From NCBI GenBank assembly GCA_039191605.1, contig JBCCXL010000019.1:1-64000 (forward strand): 64,000 nt of DNA. Reading direction: 5' to 3'. This stretch comes from JBCCXL01 sp039191605 (GTDB taxonomy: Bacteria; Acidobacteriota; Thermoanaerobaculia; Multivoradales; JAHZIX01). Made by a program: the position numbers and the translations under genes. The notes beneath the pieces are model-generated. The model ran no database searches and was not told the DNA's origin. It was given only the letters and a program-made list of their open reading frames with translations. This document shows, piece by piece, positions 15,540 to 23,797 of the stretch. How positions within the stretch are numbered: the first letter of the stretch is position 1; each line of letters opens with the position of its first letter.

Positions 15540-16736
15540 TCACTCGCTGAACAACCGCACATAAGGCTCATAGATGAATCGTCGATTCCGCGCATTCCCG
15601 GTCATCTCCGTCACCAACCCCAGCTCTACCAACCGTCTCACGATCTGATTCGCGGCAGCGTAGGTCACTCCCACAGCATCCTGGGCGTCGTTCACCGTGA
15701 AGATCGGACGGCTGTAGAGAGCCTCCAGCAGCCGATGGGCATTGCCCGAGGCCCGACCTAGCTCTTCAGTAATGGCGAAGCGGTGTCGCTCTCGTAGCTC
15801 AAGGATGCGGCGCGCGGTGTCCGAGGCTTCTCGACTCACCTCTGCAACGCCGCGCAGAAAGAAGGCAAGCCAACCCTCCCAATCGCCTCGATCCCGAACC
15901 GCCTGCAGGTGCTCGTAATAGGCGAGACGGTGAACCTTGAAGAAGTCAGAAAGGTAGAGCACCGGCTGCCTTAGCACGCCACGCTCCGTCAACAAGAAGG
16001 TGATGAGAAGTCGACCGACACGGCCATTGCCGTCGAGGAAGGGGTGAATCGTCTCGAATTGAGCATGGGCGAGGCCAATGTGAATGAGGTGCGGGAACTC
16101 GGTCGAGCGGTGCAGGAAGCTCTCCCACTCCCCCAGGATTCTCAGCACCTCGTGAGGAGGCGGCGGAACAAAGACCGCCTCGTTGAGGGTGCAGCCAGCG
16201 GGCCCAATCCAATTCTGCGTACGACGCAGCTCCCCGAGCGTTAGCTGACTCCCGCGAACACCAGCCATCAAGCGCTGATGAATTTCTCGCACGAGGCGTA
16301 CCGAGACTGGCAGCTCGTGCAGCCTTTGCAGGCCGTATTGCAGCGCGCGGACATAGTTCCCCACCTCCGTGACGTCCTCAGGCCGCGACGCCGGAGCCGG
16401 GATTTGGGCCTCTGCTTCCAGCAAGTCCTGCAAAGAGCTTTGAGTACCTTCAATTTGGCTGGAGAGCACCGCCTCCTTGCGCACGTAGAGGAAGACGAAG
16501 AGATCAGGGTCCGGCAGAGTCGCGATAGAGCCATCGAGGCGACCTAATGCGATATCCGCCTCCGAGAGCAAGCGCTGTAGGGAAGAGTCGAATCGCAGCG
16601 CAGGATTCGGCGGCAGCGGCGCTGGCAGGAAGGCGCGGTACCCCGACGGCTGGCGAAGGTATCGACCGGCACGCTGTGCTTCACTTCGAGCTGGCGAGGC
16701 GTCCTCACCTGGAGGAAAGGCTTCCATGTCACCCAC
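15540..16736 (-). CDS. Fic-domain protein with N-terminal inhibitory motif and C-terminal winged helix
   Basis: 398 residues. The Fic active-site motif HPFLDGNGRVGRLL (about 235-248) is intact, so AMP (or other nucleotide) transfer to a target hydroxyl is expected. The N-terminal SSQIEGTQSSL (about 92-102) fits the class II inhibitory helix whose Glu blocks ATP binding. The C-terminus (YAAANQIVRRLVELGLVTEM) is a winged-helix DNA-binding segment, as in chromosomal Fic/DUF4172-type proteins. I keep the GTG start at 16736 because GAGGG lies 7 nt upstream; an ATG at 16727 is possible. It lies just upstream of the conflict operon on the same strand with a 128-bp gap, so it may be an accessory effector or unrelated. 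Confidence 0.9.
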   Translation of the reverse strand: MGDMEAFPPGEDASPARSEAQRAGRYLRQPSGYRAFLPAPLPPNPALRFDSSLQRLLSEADIALGRLDGSIATLPDPDLFVFLYVRKEAVLSSQIEGTQSSLQDLLEAEAQIPAPASRPEDVTEVGNYVRALQYGLQRLHELPVSVRLVREIHQRLMAGVRGSQLTLGELRRTQNWIGPAGCTLNEAVFVPPPPHEVLRILGEWESFLHRSTEFPHLIHIGLAHAQFETIHPFLDGNGRVGRLLITFLLTERGVLRQPVLYLSDFFKVHRLAYYEHLQAVRDRGDWEGWLAFFLRGVAEVSREASDTARRILELRERHRFAITEELGRASGNAHRLLEALYSRPIFTVNDAQDAVGVTYAAANQIVRRLVELGLVTEMTGNARNRRFIYEPYVRLFSE

Positions 16737-16796
16737 GACAAGACCCTCAACGGTAGTTCCGTCTCAGCCTCCTGGAATCGGAACTGAGCTAAGAGT

Positions 16797-16822
16797 AAGA
16801 CTGCAATGCAGTCTTTATTATA
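16797..16822 (-). promoter_or_regulatory. Candidate fic promoter with palindromic operator
   Basis: On the minus strand a TATAAT box (16822-16817) is followed at the expected start-site distance by a perfect 19-bp palindrome, AAGACTGCA-A-TGCAGTCTT (16797-16815). No good -35 box was seen. The position over +1 suits repression, possibly by the Fic protein's own winged helix (inference). Confidence 0.5.
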
Positions 16823-16970
16823 CCCAGTCCATAATATAGAACCCTCGATCGCCCCTTAGTGTCGCTAAGGCAAATAAAGCCATGGCGGATCGATACACAG
16901 GTTGAGGCTATGACCGGGCCCAGCTGGACGAGCATTTCCCACCGACCCCGGTCAATTCAAGCCAAGCCCC

Positions 16971-19061
16971 TCACTCCTGATCCCTCCTCGGCGCCGCCAC
17001 CCCCACGAAGATCACCATCCCGTCTCCCCCGGGGTTGCCGTAGACCACGTTATTCGCGATCGAGGGCTTCCAGTTGTTGCAGGCCCAGAGGTTGCCGGCG
17101 CGGTCGATGCGGCTGGCGGTGAGGCGCATGAGGGGGTCGTAGCAGGGGATATCGAGAGTTTGGCCGTTGTCGTCTTGGGGGTTGCCGTAGAGGGGCAGGC
17201 CGTTGTCTAGGGTGACCTGCTCGCCGCCGGTGGGCAGGGTGAGCAGCTGGGCGGTGCTGGGGTCGCCGTTGTGGACCACGGTGACGCCGAAGGGGCCGAG
17301 GGGGAAGTCCGGGTCGTCGTCGGTGTAGTCCATCTCGCGGGCGAAGTTCGAGACGTACATGACGCCCGCTTCGTCGAAGATCACGCCCCAGGGGCCGTCG
17401 ATGGCCTGTTCGAAGACCTGAAGCTTTGTGAGGTCTTGATCGAATTGGATCACCCGGTTCGATGCGACGCCGGCGGCGTAGACGTGGCCGTCCGGGGCGA
17501 CGGTGATCTGGCGAATGGTTTCGTAGCCGACCTTGGGCTCGTCGTCGCCGTCGCTTGAGTCATTGCTGGCGTCATCGTCTAGCTCGCCAACGTAATCGCT
17601 GATCCAGAATTTGACAACCTCGAGGCTCTTCCTGTCCTCGCTGATGGCGAATTTGTAAACCGACGATTTGGTCTCGTCCTTCAGGCTTCCGCTATTGCTG
17701 ACGTAGGCGTAGCCCTGATCGTCGAAGTCGACGTCGAAGGTCTGGTGGTAGGGATTGTCGAAGAAATAGCTCAGCACCTGGTTGGGGTCGCAATCGAGGT
17801 AGATCACGATCGAGCTATTCGTGCTCGGGAAGTTGAGCGTGCTGGAGGCCGGCGGCATGGGGTCTTGGCTGCCCCAAGAGCACAGCCAAAGATTGCCGGA
17901 GGGATCGAGGTTGATGCCCTGGACTCGGTTCAGCCCGTTAACGTAGCCGTTGGGCGGGCTGAGCACCCTGCCCTCGACGCCAAAGACGGACACGCTGCCG
18001 TGCTGCGGGTTGTACTCGGTACCGCCCCAGCCAAAGTTGCTGATGTACATGCTCTGGCGCTTGGGGCCGGCGGTGATGCCGAAGCCGGCGCCGAGCAGGC
18101 CGCCGCCGAAGACCGGCGAGAAGGGAGCGGGCGAGCCGTCGGGCTCGAGGACGATGCAGAAGGTGGCTGATTCGGGCGTGCCCTGGCGAACGTTGTTGGC
18201 CAGCCACACCCGGTCGTTGCAGTCGAAGTCGATGTAGCCGATGCCGGCGGGCAGGAAGTTCTGGGCCCCGGAGCGATTGACCTTCACCGTCAGCGTCCAC
18301 TGATCGGGGATCGGCGAGCGGTCCCCTGGCAGATCGAGTTGCGGAAGAGAAGGGCTGTAGGGCTGGCCTCTGTCACTGATCAGCGAGTAGATGCCCTGGG
18401 GATCGGTGAAAGGGTTGCGGGTCAGATAGAAGAGCGCGGCATAGAGGGAGCCGGTACCGGTGAGCTGCAAAAAAGAATCGTAAACATCCTGATCAATCTC
18501 GCAATAGTAGGCAAGGTTCGCCAGGAAATTGAGCAAGGCGAGGCTATTGGTCTGCAGCCCGTTGGGCGGAGATTGAATCACCGGGGAACGTTCTCCCGCG
18601 GTGCTATAGAAATTGTTCTTCATCGCGAAAGCCAGGTGCAGCGCTCGATTTGGATCTGAGAGCAAGACCGTCTCGCCATCGCCGATGGCGCAGAATTGAC
18701 TAAAGGCATAGGCGGTGGCGACGGTGATCGCTTCGCTAATGATAATCGTTCCGGTTTCAGTGACCTCGAATACAGAAACCAGCTGCAGGCGGCGTCCGTC
18801 GACGGGAACTTTCTTGCCGTCTTGATAATAGGCTTCAACGGAGGTCACGACGTAATAGAAGCTTGCGGTGCCAACCTCGATCGAGGTTTCGAACGCTGCC
18901 CCGCTCGCCATGACGTAAGAGACCAGTTTGGGATCTCCCTCAGTGATGGCGTAAATATTTGATTTGATGCTAGCGGCCCCAATTCCCTGGCCAAGCTTGA
19001 CTAAGAATTGGAACTTCCTTGCTCCGGCAGGCGGCACTTCCGTCGCGTTGCTGTCAGTCAC
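16971..19061 (-). CDS. NHL/SMP-30-like beta-propeller protein
   Basis: 696 residues, GTG start with GAGGAG 7 nt upstream. Residues 1-230 are a non-propeller N-terminal domain without recognisable family. From about 250 on, repeats such as IDFDCNDRVWLANNV, INLDPSGNLWLCSWG, VDFDDQGYAYVSNSG, ITVAPDGHVYAAGVA and IFDEAGVMYVSNF are typical blades of NHL/SMP-30-like propellers. An acidic insert (DDDASNDSSDGDDE) interrupts it near 500. No signal peptide or membrane segment. Function unknown; ligand binding or a lactonase-like scaffold are possibilities. Downstream intergenic space separates it from fic, so it is probably monocistronic. Confidence 0.75.
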   Translation of the reverse strand: MTDSNATEVPPAGARKFQFLVKLGQGIGAASIKSNIYAITEGDPKLVSYVMASGAAFETSIEVGTASFYYVVTSVEAYYQDGKKVPVDGRRLQLVSVFEVTETGTIIISEAITVATAYAFSQFCAIGDGETVLLSDPNRALHLAFAMKNNFYSTAGERSPVIQSPPNGLQTNSLALLNFLANLAYYCEIDQDVYDSFLQLTGTGSLYAALFYLTRNPFTDPQGIYSLISDRGQPYSPSLPQLDLPGDRSPIPDQWTLTVKVNRSGAQNFLPAGIGYIDFDCNDRVWLANNVRQGTPESATFCIVLEPDGSPAPFSPVFGGGLLGAGFGITAGPKRQSMYISNFGWGGTEYNPQHGSVSVFGVEGRVLSPPNGYVNGLNRVQGINLDPSGNLWLCSWGSQDPMPPASSTLNFPSTNSSIVIYLDCDPNQVLSYFFDNPYHQTFDVDFDDQGYAYVSNSGSLKDETKSSVYKFAISEDRKSLEVVKFWISDYVGELDDDASNDSSDGDDEPKVGYETIRQITVAPDGHVYAAGVASNRVIQFDQDLTKLQVFEQAIDGPWGVIFDEAGVMYVSNFAREMDYTDDDPDFPLGPFGVTVVHNGDPSTAQLLTLPTGGEQVTLDNGLPLYGNPQDDNGQTLDIPCYDPLMRLTASRIDRAGNLWACNNWKPSIANNVVYGNPGGDGMVIFVGVAAPRRDQE

Positions 19062-19208
19062 GGCTAGACTCCTCGATCGTTGAAGGGTTGAGCACTCTCA
19101 CACGTCGCGGATACACGCCTGCTTAGGCGGCCGGTGAAGCTGAGCGTTACACCTCCGGCAGTGCTCGATAAGAACCGCCGAAAACCTTCGACTGACAAAC
19201 GACTGCCC

Positions 19209-19475
19209 TCAGTGCCGCAACCGGAACCCCGCCTTCATCTCTTCCCAAGACACAACAGTCTCTGGGTCGGAATCGAAGTCAGCACTACGCTCATCGATCA
19301 ACGCCAACTCTTCCTGCGAGACAGGCCCAGATTGCTCCTCGGTTGGTCTCTCCTCAACTGATACCTCCTCACTTGACTGCTCATCCACGAGGCTCTTCCA
19401 GATCGCATGCATGAGCGCGATTCGCTCGCCGCGAGGAAGTTCAAGAACGACTTGTTCGATCTCAGCCCGGGTCAT
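19209..19475 (-). CDS. Addiction-module antitoxin-like protein (orphan)
   Basis: 88 residues resembling the putative addiction module component family: N-terminal helix with LPRGERIALMHAIWKSLVDE, then LIDERSADFDSDPETVVSWE and EEMKAGF, which fits the family's usual WEExKA ending. An acidic insert of about 20 residues (QSSEEVSVEERPTEEQ) separates the halves. The usual RelE/ParE-type toxin should follow directly, but the next 150 bp contain no such ORF, so it looks like an orphan. No clear ribosome-binding site before the ATG. Confidence 0.7.
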   Translation of the reverse strand: MTRAEIEQVVLELPRGERIALMHAIWKSLVDEQSSEEVSVEERPTEEQSGPVSQEELALIDERSADFDSDPETVVSWEEMKAGFRLRH

Positions 19476-19531
19476 GGGCAGAATCTAACAAACCTCACCT
19501 CCGCTAGTCCGACAAAAGCGAGCCTCTCCCC

Positions 19532-20383
19532 TCACTCCCCCGCGGTCATCACGATCGATCGCCCCTTGACCCCAAAGCGATATTTCTTCGCCGTTCTGCA
19601 GTTCGCCGGCAGGGTGACGCTATTGCGCTCCAGCCAATAGCTGGTGGCGGTGTAGCCCTCGTTGAAGCTGTTATCGAACTCAACGTAAAAGCGGGGCGAG
19701 GTGGAACCCGCGGTTGGCAGGGCGTAGGTGAACCAGGCCTCATAACCGGGCTTCAGGGTCTCGGAGACCCACTCGTCGTCTCCCCAGCGGTAGTAGAAGC
19801 TCAGCGAGTTCTCGGTGGGATTTTGGACGCAGACCGCCGCGGCGCGCTGGGAGGAGGCCGAGGCCCGCGGCGCGATAGAGGAAGGAGCCGGGGCCGCGGG
19901 GGCGGTGGATTCGCTGAATTCGGCGGCGAGCTCTTCGACGAAGGTGCCGAGGGCTTTGGCGGTTTCGAAGGGCGGCACCAGAAGCGCGTTATGTTGCTTG
20001 ACCTCCATGTTGTGCAGATCACCGTTGCGAATCTCCATCAGCAGATCGAGCCATAGGGCGCCGCCGAAGTGGCTCTCGCCGTAGAGACGGATCTCGATGT
20101 CGAGGCCGTTGGAGAGGGTGCGGAAGTCGTGAATGGTGACTCCCTCGTAGGTCGCCGTGGGCCAGGCCACCGCGTACATCGTCTCCGCCACGGAGTGAAT
20201 GAACGAGCGCACCTCGCCTTCGTCATCGGCCGTCGCGGGGGCTGCTGCGACGAGCGTTAGAAGGAGGAGGAGAAGAAGGCTAGAGGAGAGACGACGAAGG
20301 CCTATGGAAAGACGGAGGCCGGTCGAAGGCCGCGAGGGACGAGAAGAGAGTGAATCGATTCGATCCGAGGAGAAGCAGGACAT
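19532..20383 (-). CDS. Secreted protein of unknown function
   Basis: 283 residues. Residues 1-52 form a long signal peptide (basic start, hydrophobic run SSLLLLLLLTLVAAAPATA). Two parts follow: 55-165 with alternating strand-like sequence (VTIHDFRTLSNGLDIEIRL), and 185-283, which reads as a beta-sandwich-like module (PTENSLSFYYRWGDDEW, YVEFDNSFNEGYTATSYWL), joined by an Ala/Pro/Ser linker. No family recognised. Probably periplasmic or outer-surface. No operon partner, since a terminator lies upstream. Confidence 0.7.
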   Translation of the reverse strand: MSCFSSDRIDSLSSRPSRPSTGLRLSIGLRRLSSSLLLLLLLTLVAAAPATADDEGEVRSFIHSVAETMYAVAWPTATYEGVTIHDFRTLSNGLDIEIRLYGESHFGGALWLDLLMEIRNGDLHNMEVKQHNALLVPPFETAKALGTFVEELAAEFSESTAPAAPAPSSIAPRASASSQRAAAVCVQNPTENSLSFYYRWGDDEWVSETLKPGYEAWFTYALPTAGSTSPRFYVEFDNSFNEGYTATSYWLERNSVTLPANCRTAKKYRFGVKGRSIVMTAGE

Positions 20384-20534
20384 GGCACGACCTTTCCGGA
20401 GCGGGTGCGTGAAGAGAGAAAAAACCAGGCTTCTCTAAACAACGCGCGACGCTCCGGGTCGGAGGGCCAGCGAACTGTGGAAGGGCGCAATTCCCGGGAA
20501 GCGACACCCGTCGGGAAAGCTGAGCTCAACAACA

Positions 20535-20579
20535 AACCCCGCCGCGCCCCCATCCTCCCGGAAAAGGCGCGGCGGGGTT
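20535..20579 (-). terminator. Intrinsic terminator after the 21659-20613 transcription unit
   Basis: A perfect 14-bp stem, AACCCCGCCGCGCC with GGCGCGGCGGGGTT, and 17-nt loop. On the minus strand it is followed by TTTGTTGTTG, 34 nt after the stop of the 118-residue gene. Confidence 0.8.
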
Positions 20580-20612
20580 GAAGATGAGCTCAGATGAAAT
20601 CAATCGGCTGAA

Positions 20613-20969
20613 TCAGCTCGTCAGGTTATCGAGGATCGCGTCGCCGATCGTGGGGACGACCTGCTGCTGGGACCAGCCGAAGGGCTGCCACTGGACGTCC
20701 TGCCGGAAGGATTGAGCGGGCTCCACGAGGGCCCAGCGGCCGGGCTGACGGTGCTCGGCATATTCGAGGTCGAAGTAGTTGATCCAGGAGATGTAGCGGG
20801 CGCGGGAGCCGGAACCGTTGGGCTCGACGAGAACGAAGGCGTTCTCGGCGGGGCCGGTGGGCCGGTTCTCGTTGCGCACCCAGACGATCTCCGCCTCCAC
20901 TTTACCCGTAGCGGGATCGAGGCGATGACCGAGGAGGTCGCCGGAGAGGGGAATGAAGCCGTTGGGCAT
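20613..20969 (-). CDS. Hypothetical protein, second gene of a two-gene operon
   Basis: 118 residues, beginning MPNGFIPLSGDLLGHRLDP. Aromatic/acidic-rich with ARYISWINYFDLEYAEHRQP and VQWQPFGWSQQQ. No signal peptide, no membrane segment and no recognised family. The ribosome-binding site GAGGAGG overlaps the stop of the upstream gene, so the two are translationally linked, and they end at a strong terminator. The function is probably tied to the upstream His-rich protein. Confidence 0.65.
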   Translation of the reverse strand: MPNGFIPLSGDLLGHRLDPATGKVEAEIVWVRNENRPTGPAENAFVLVEPNGSGSRARYISWINYFDLEYAEHRQPGRWALVEPAQSFRQDVQWQPFGWSQQQVVPTIGDAILDNLTS

Positions 20970-20981
20970 GATGGGGCCTCC

Positions 20982-21659
20982 TCAGAAAGCGCCGAGGGTG
21001 ATGGTGGGCTGGAGCTGGAAGAAGGTGTGGAAGTAGGTCTCCGAATCCGACAGGCAGATGGTCACGGCGTAGGGCTCGATGGGCTCGTCCCGGGGCTCGC
21101 GCCAGGTGGCCTGGAAGTGCTGATCCGCCCGCAGGCCATGGCCGATGGCCCGCAGCAGCTCCTCCCGGGAGTAGTACCAGACCTCCCGCTCGTCGACGTC
21201 GCTGGTGCGGAAGCCGGAGAAGTAATAGCCCTTCGGCAGACGGCGGCCGGTGGACTCGTAGAGCTTCGTAGCCTTCTTGCCGACCTCTTCGTTGTGAACC
21301 CAGTGGACGTCCTGGCCGGCGATCTTCAGGCAGATGCCCTCGCTGCCGGGGCCGCGGTCGACGAAGATCGGATTGCAGTCCACCCGGTGGGCGGTCTTCA
21401 CCAGCATCGCTACCTCCAGCGCCGAGGCGTCAAAGCCGGTGAGGGGCTGACGAGGGATCTCGAAGCCGTAGCGGATGTGCATGTGGTGCAGGTGGTCGTG
21501 GAGGTGCTCGGTGATGCGGCCGTGGGGTGGATGGGAGGCAATGAGAGTGTTGGGGCCGAGATCGAAGATCCCGTTGACGTAGGGCAGGCGGGGATGAATT
21601 ACGAACTCTTTTTGGTAAGGGGAGTTCAGCTTCACGGAGTGAGCATTCTCGGCAGCCAT
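20982..21659 (-). CDS. Hypothetical His-rich protein, first gene of a two-gene operon
   Basis: 225 residues from the ATG at 21659, chosen because AAAGGAG lies 6 nt upstream. The frame is open further up but without a site. Notable is the histidine cluster ITEHLHDHLHHMHIRYGFEI near residue 50, which could bind metal. Also YESTGRRLPKGYYFSGFR and AVTICLSDSETYFHTFFQL. No family recognised, no signal peptide. A 322-bp AT-rich leader region lies upstream. Confidence 0.65.
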   Translation of the reverse strand: MAAENAHSVKLNSPYQKEFVIHPRLPYVNGIFDLGPNTLIASHPPHGRITEHLHDHLHHMHIRYGFEIPRQPLTGFDASALEVAMLVKTAHRVDCNPIFVDRGPGSEGICLKIAGQDVHWVHNEEVGKKATKLYESTGRRLPKGYYFSGFRTSDVDEREVWYYSREELLRAIGHGLRADQHFQATWREPRDEPIEPYAVTICLSDSETYFHTFFQLQPTITLGAF

Positions 21660-21981
21660 GGGGGCTCCTTTGCGGAGGGGTCCGCGAAAAAGGTTTTCGA
21701 GATGCACGACGCCTTTCGTCGCGCGATGATGCACGACACCCGGAATGAATGAGCCGAGGGCCCCGCCGGCAGAGAGCTCGACCCGCTCCTCATCTGGCTC
21801 CTTGACGCTCCTCTTCTGCAGCTCGAGGGGTCAAGGGTTTGAGGAGGAAAAAGACCTCAATGGGAAAAGGAATGTGTCTTAGTTCTAAACCTATCAAATA
21901 GATTTCAAAGAATCAATAAATGATTGTTTAGACAAATAAATAACCCTTATCAACCTAGGATTCTCAACAACCCCAAGATTC
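21660..21981. other. AT-rich intergenic region
   Basis: 322 bp. The part 21840-21960 is strikingly AT-rich for this genome and carries the candidate promoter noted separately. Nothing gene-like seen. Confidence 0.5.
21925..21953 (-). promoter_or_regulatory. Candidate sigma-70-type promoter
   Basis: On the minus strand TTGATA (21953-21948), a 17-nt spacer and TAAACA (21930-21925), within the most AT-rich stretch of the window and about 265 nt upstream of the His-rich gene. A long leader would result. Confidence 0.35.
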
Positions 21982-22491
21982 TCACCAACCCCAGCCACCC
22001 AGATTACGGCCGACGCCAAAGATCACCACCGTCACCGCCAGCGCCCACCCCACCCAGGGGCCCGGCCGCGGGCAGGGGCGAGTGACCCAGCCCAAAGCAT
22101 GGGCGCTCTGGTGACCGAGGGCGAGGCCGATGTAGGGCAGCAGCAGGACGGTGAGGGGATTGAGGCGCAGAGCGAGGGCCAGCTCGCCGTGGAGCAGGTG
22201 GTGCATCGCCCGCAGACTGCCGCAGCCGGGGCAGAGGAAGCCGGTGAAGCTGCGGAAGGGGCAGCGGGGGATGCCGTAATGACCGGGGTGATTCAGCGCC
22301 AGGAGCAGCGCGCCGAGGGCCCCCGCGGCCAGCAGGCCCAGAGGCACCAGGGCAGCGGGCGGGATGCGGGAAATGCCGCGACCCCGCCGCGGAGAGGACG
22401 GCAGAGGCGGCGGACTGGCCTGGGAGGGCGGCTCTTGGGATTTGTTCTCCGCAGGTTCAGATTCAGGATCTGGATTGAGCGGGGGCGTCAC
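21982..22491 (-). CDS. DUF2752 membrane protein
   Basis: 169 residues, GTG start after GAGGT. A Pro-rich cytoplasmic leader (1-40) precedes three to four membrane segments. The DUF2752 signature is present: CPFRSFTGFLCPGCGSLRAM followed by HHLLHGELALALRLNPLTVL (Cys-Pro motifs, CPGCG, His, Asn-Pro). The role of the family is unknown. It probably shares a transcript with no close neighbour; the upstream GYF/dispanin gene ends 56 bp before it on the same strand, so a two-gene unit is likely. Confidence 0.85.
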   Translation of the reverse strand: MTPPLNPDPESEPAENKSQEPPSQASPPPLPSSPRRGRGISRIPPAALVPLGLLAAGALGALLLALNHPGHYGIPRCPFRSFTGFLCPGCGSLRAMHHLLHGELALALRLNPLTVLLLPYIGLALGHQSAHALGWVTRPCPRPGPWVGWALAVTVVIFGVGRNLGGWGW

Positions 22492-22547
22492 CGGGCTACC
22501 TCAGAATGTCTAGCGAAGCGCGCAGCGAGCTGCTTTCCCAAGCCGCA

Positions 22548-23207
22548 TCAGGAGCCGACGGCGCCGACGATCGCGGCAAAGAAGATGACAAAGAGATAGA
22601 GGATCAGCGGAATCAGCACCAGGCCGACAGAGGCGATGAGCCAGACCCGGGCGATGCGAGCGGCTTCATGACCGCCGGCGTAGTCGCCGTAGCGGCGGGC
22701 GTTATTGGCCTTGGAGGAGTAGACGATGGACACGATGCCCGCCGGCAGGCAGCAGAGCAGCGTGGCGAGGATGGAGAGGACGAGGTAATCCGGCACCGGC
22801 TCCTGCCCCGGAGGCACGGCGCCGGTGAGGGAGGCCGGAGGCTGGTAGCCAGTGGCTCCGGCGGAGGCACCAGCAGCCGCCGAAGCAGCACCCGAGGAGC
22901 CAGCCGCAGCCGCATCAAAAGCCGTGGGCCCCGCCGTCGCCGACGGGCTCGAGGTCGCCGAGGCCCCCTCGGACCCAGCCGAAGGCTCAGAGCCGAGCGC
23001 CTCTTGTAGATCGTCCGGCAGGGGCGGAACGCTCGCCGAGGCGGGCCCGAAGAGCGAAGGCAGCACCTGGCTCGCGGAGGCCCAGTCGCCCTGCCCATCT
23101 CGCCACACCAGAGTCGTAGCGGAAACCGCCCCCTCCTCCACCAATGCCCGGAACTGCTCCTCCGTCACCGGGCCTCGCTGGGCGTCGTTCTCGACGTAGA
23201 ACCACAT
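22548..23207 (-). CDS. GYF_2-domain protein with CD225/dispanin-type membrane domain
   Basis: 219 residues from the ATG at 23207, preceded by AGGAGG 8 nt upstream. Residues 1-55 match the GYF_2 domain (MWFYVENDAQRGPVTEEQF, VWRDGQGDWASASQV). An Ala/Ser/Pro linker (60-135) leads to a dispanin/CD225-like region (PDYLVLSILATLLCCLPAGI, VYSSKANNARRYGDYAGG) with a terminal membrane helix (IPLILYLFVIFFAAIVGAV). The combination is common in bacteria. The membrane part may sense or shape membranes, but no substrate is known. Confidence 0.85.
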   Translation of the reverse strand: MWFYVENDAQRGPVTEEQFRALVEEGAVSATTLVWRDGQGDWASASQVLPSLFGPASASVPPLPDDLQEALGSEPSAGSEGASATSSPSATAGPTAFDAAAAGSSGAASAAAGASAGATGYQPPASLTGAVPPGQEPVPDYLVLSILATLLCCLPAGIVSIVYSSKANNARRYGDYAGGHEAARIARVWLIASVGLVLIPLILYLFVIFFAAIVGAVGS

Positions 23208-23400
23208 GCCTTCGTCCTCCTGATATCTCTTTGGGTATCGTGCTCTCGGCACGGTACGAGGCTCGCAGCGTTGCGTCAAGGCGGCCTCTGAAGCAGAACT
23301 ACCGCGGGAGGGGGTGGGTTTGTTTCGGTGGGAGGGCGTGGGAGGCCCCGTTGGCCCTGCGTCTTTCTGGTTTACGCAGCCATGGTGGCGGTAGGCAGGA

Positions 23401-23518
23401 GATGAAATTCCCCCGGTCCCCCCCCGCTGACCTGCGCAGTCAAAGTGGGGGGAGGCAGGAGAAGAAATCCCCCCCTCGGTCCCCCCAACCTCTGGCCAGC
23501 GCAGTCAAAGTGGGGGAT
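23401..23518. repeat. Dispersed C-rich/G-rich hairpin repeat, two tandem copies
   Basis: Pattern GAAGAAAT-C(5-7)-TCGGT-C(6), then GCGCAGTCAAAGTGGGGG. The C and G runs can pair. Related copies follow the kinase gene (26826-26873) and the hxlR gene (29850-29906). Confidence 0.7.
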
Positions 23519-23590
23519 GTAAGAAGGCAGAGGCAGAGCTCGACAACAAAGAAACCATTGCCTGCCGTAACATCCCACTCAGCAGGCGTG

Positions 23591-23700
23591 AAGCGAGGTG
23601 AAGCCGGGGGACAGCGCTGGAGCATCTGGAGCCAACGGCGACCAGTAAAGCCCTCGCGGCGAGGCGAGCGGCGCAGCGAGCCAGCAAATCCCAAGCGCGA
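23591..23700. repeat. Dispersed repeat family B, copy 1
   Basis: Contains ACAGCGCTGGAGCATC-T-GGAGCC and GGCGACCA, shared with 29961-30080 in the same orientation and with 37227-37378 and 37545-37696 in inverted orientation. Confidence 0.55.
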
Positions 23701-23797
23701 AGCTAGCCATGTAAAGCGAAGAAAAGACAAGGCTTATTTGCCTACCCTAGCGCCTCTCCCCCCTCGCATCATGCCCCACCACTGCTAGGATCTACCC

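Larger units (their letters stand above)
23208..23797. other. Intergenic region rich in dispersed repeats
   Basis: 590 bp between divergent genes. It holds two copies of the C-rich/G-rich repeat (23401-23452, 23461-23518) and one copy of the second dispersed repeat (about 23591-23700). A kinase ribosome-binding site (AGGAT) lies just before 23798. No gene seen. Confidence 0.6.

Noticed and set aside
20712..21752. 346-codon plus-strand open frame
   Set aside because: Antisense of the coupled His-rich/118-residue pair, which has ribosome-binding sites and a terminator on the minus strand.
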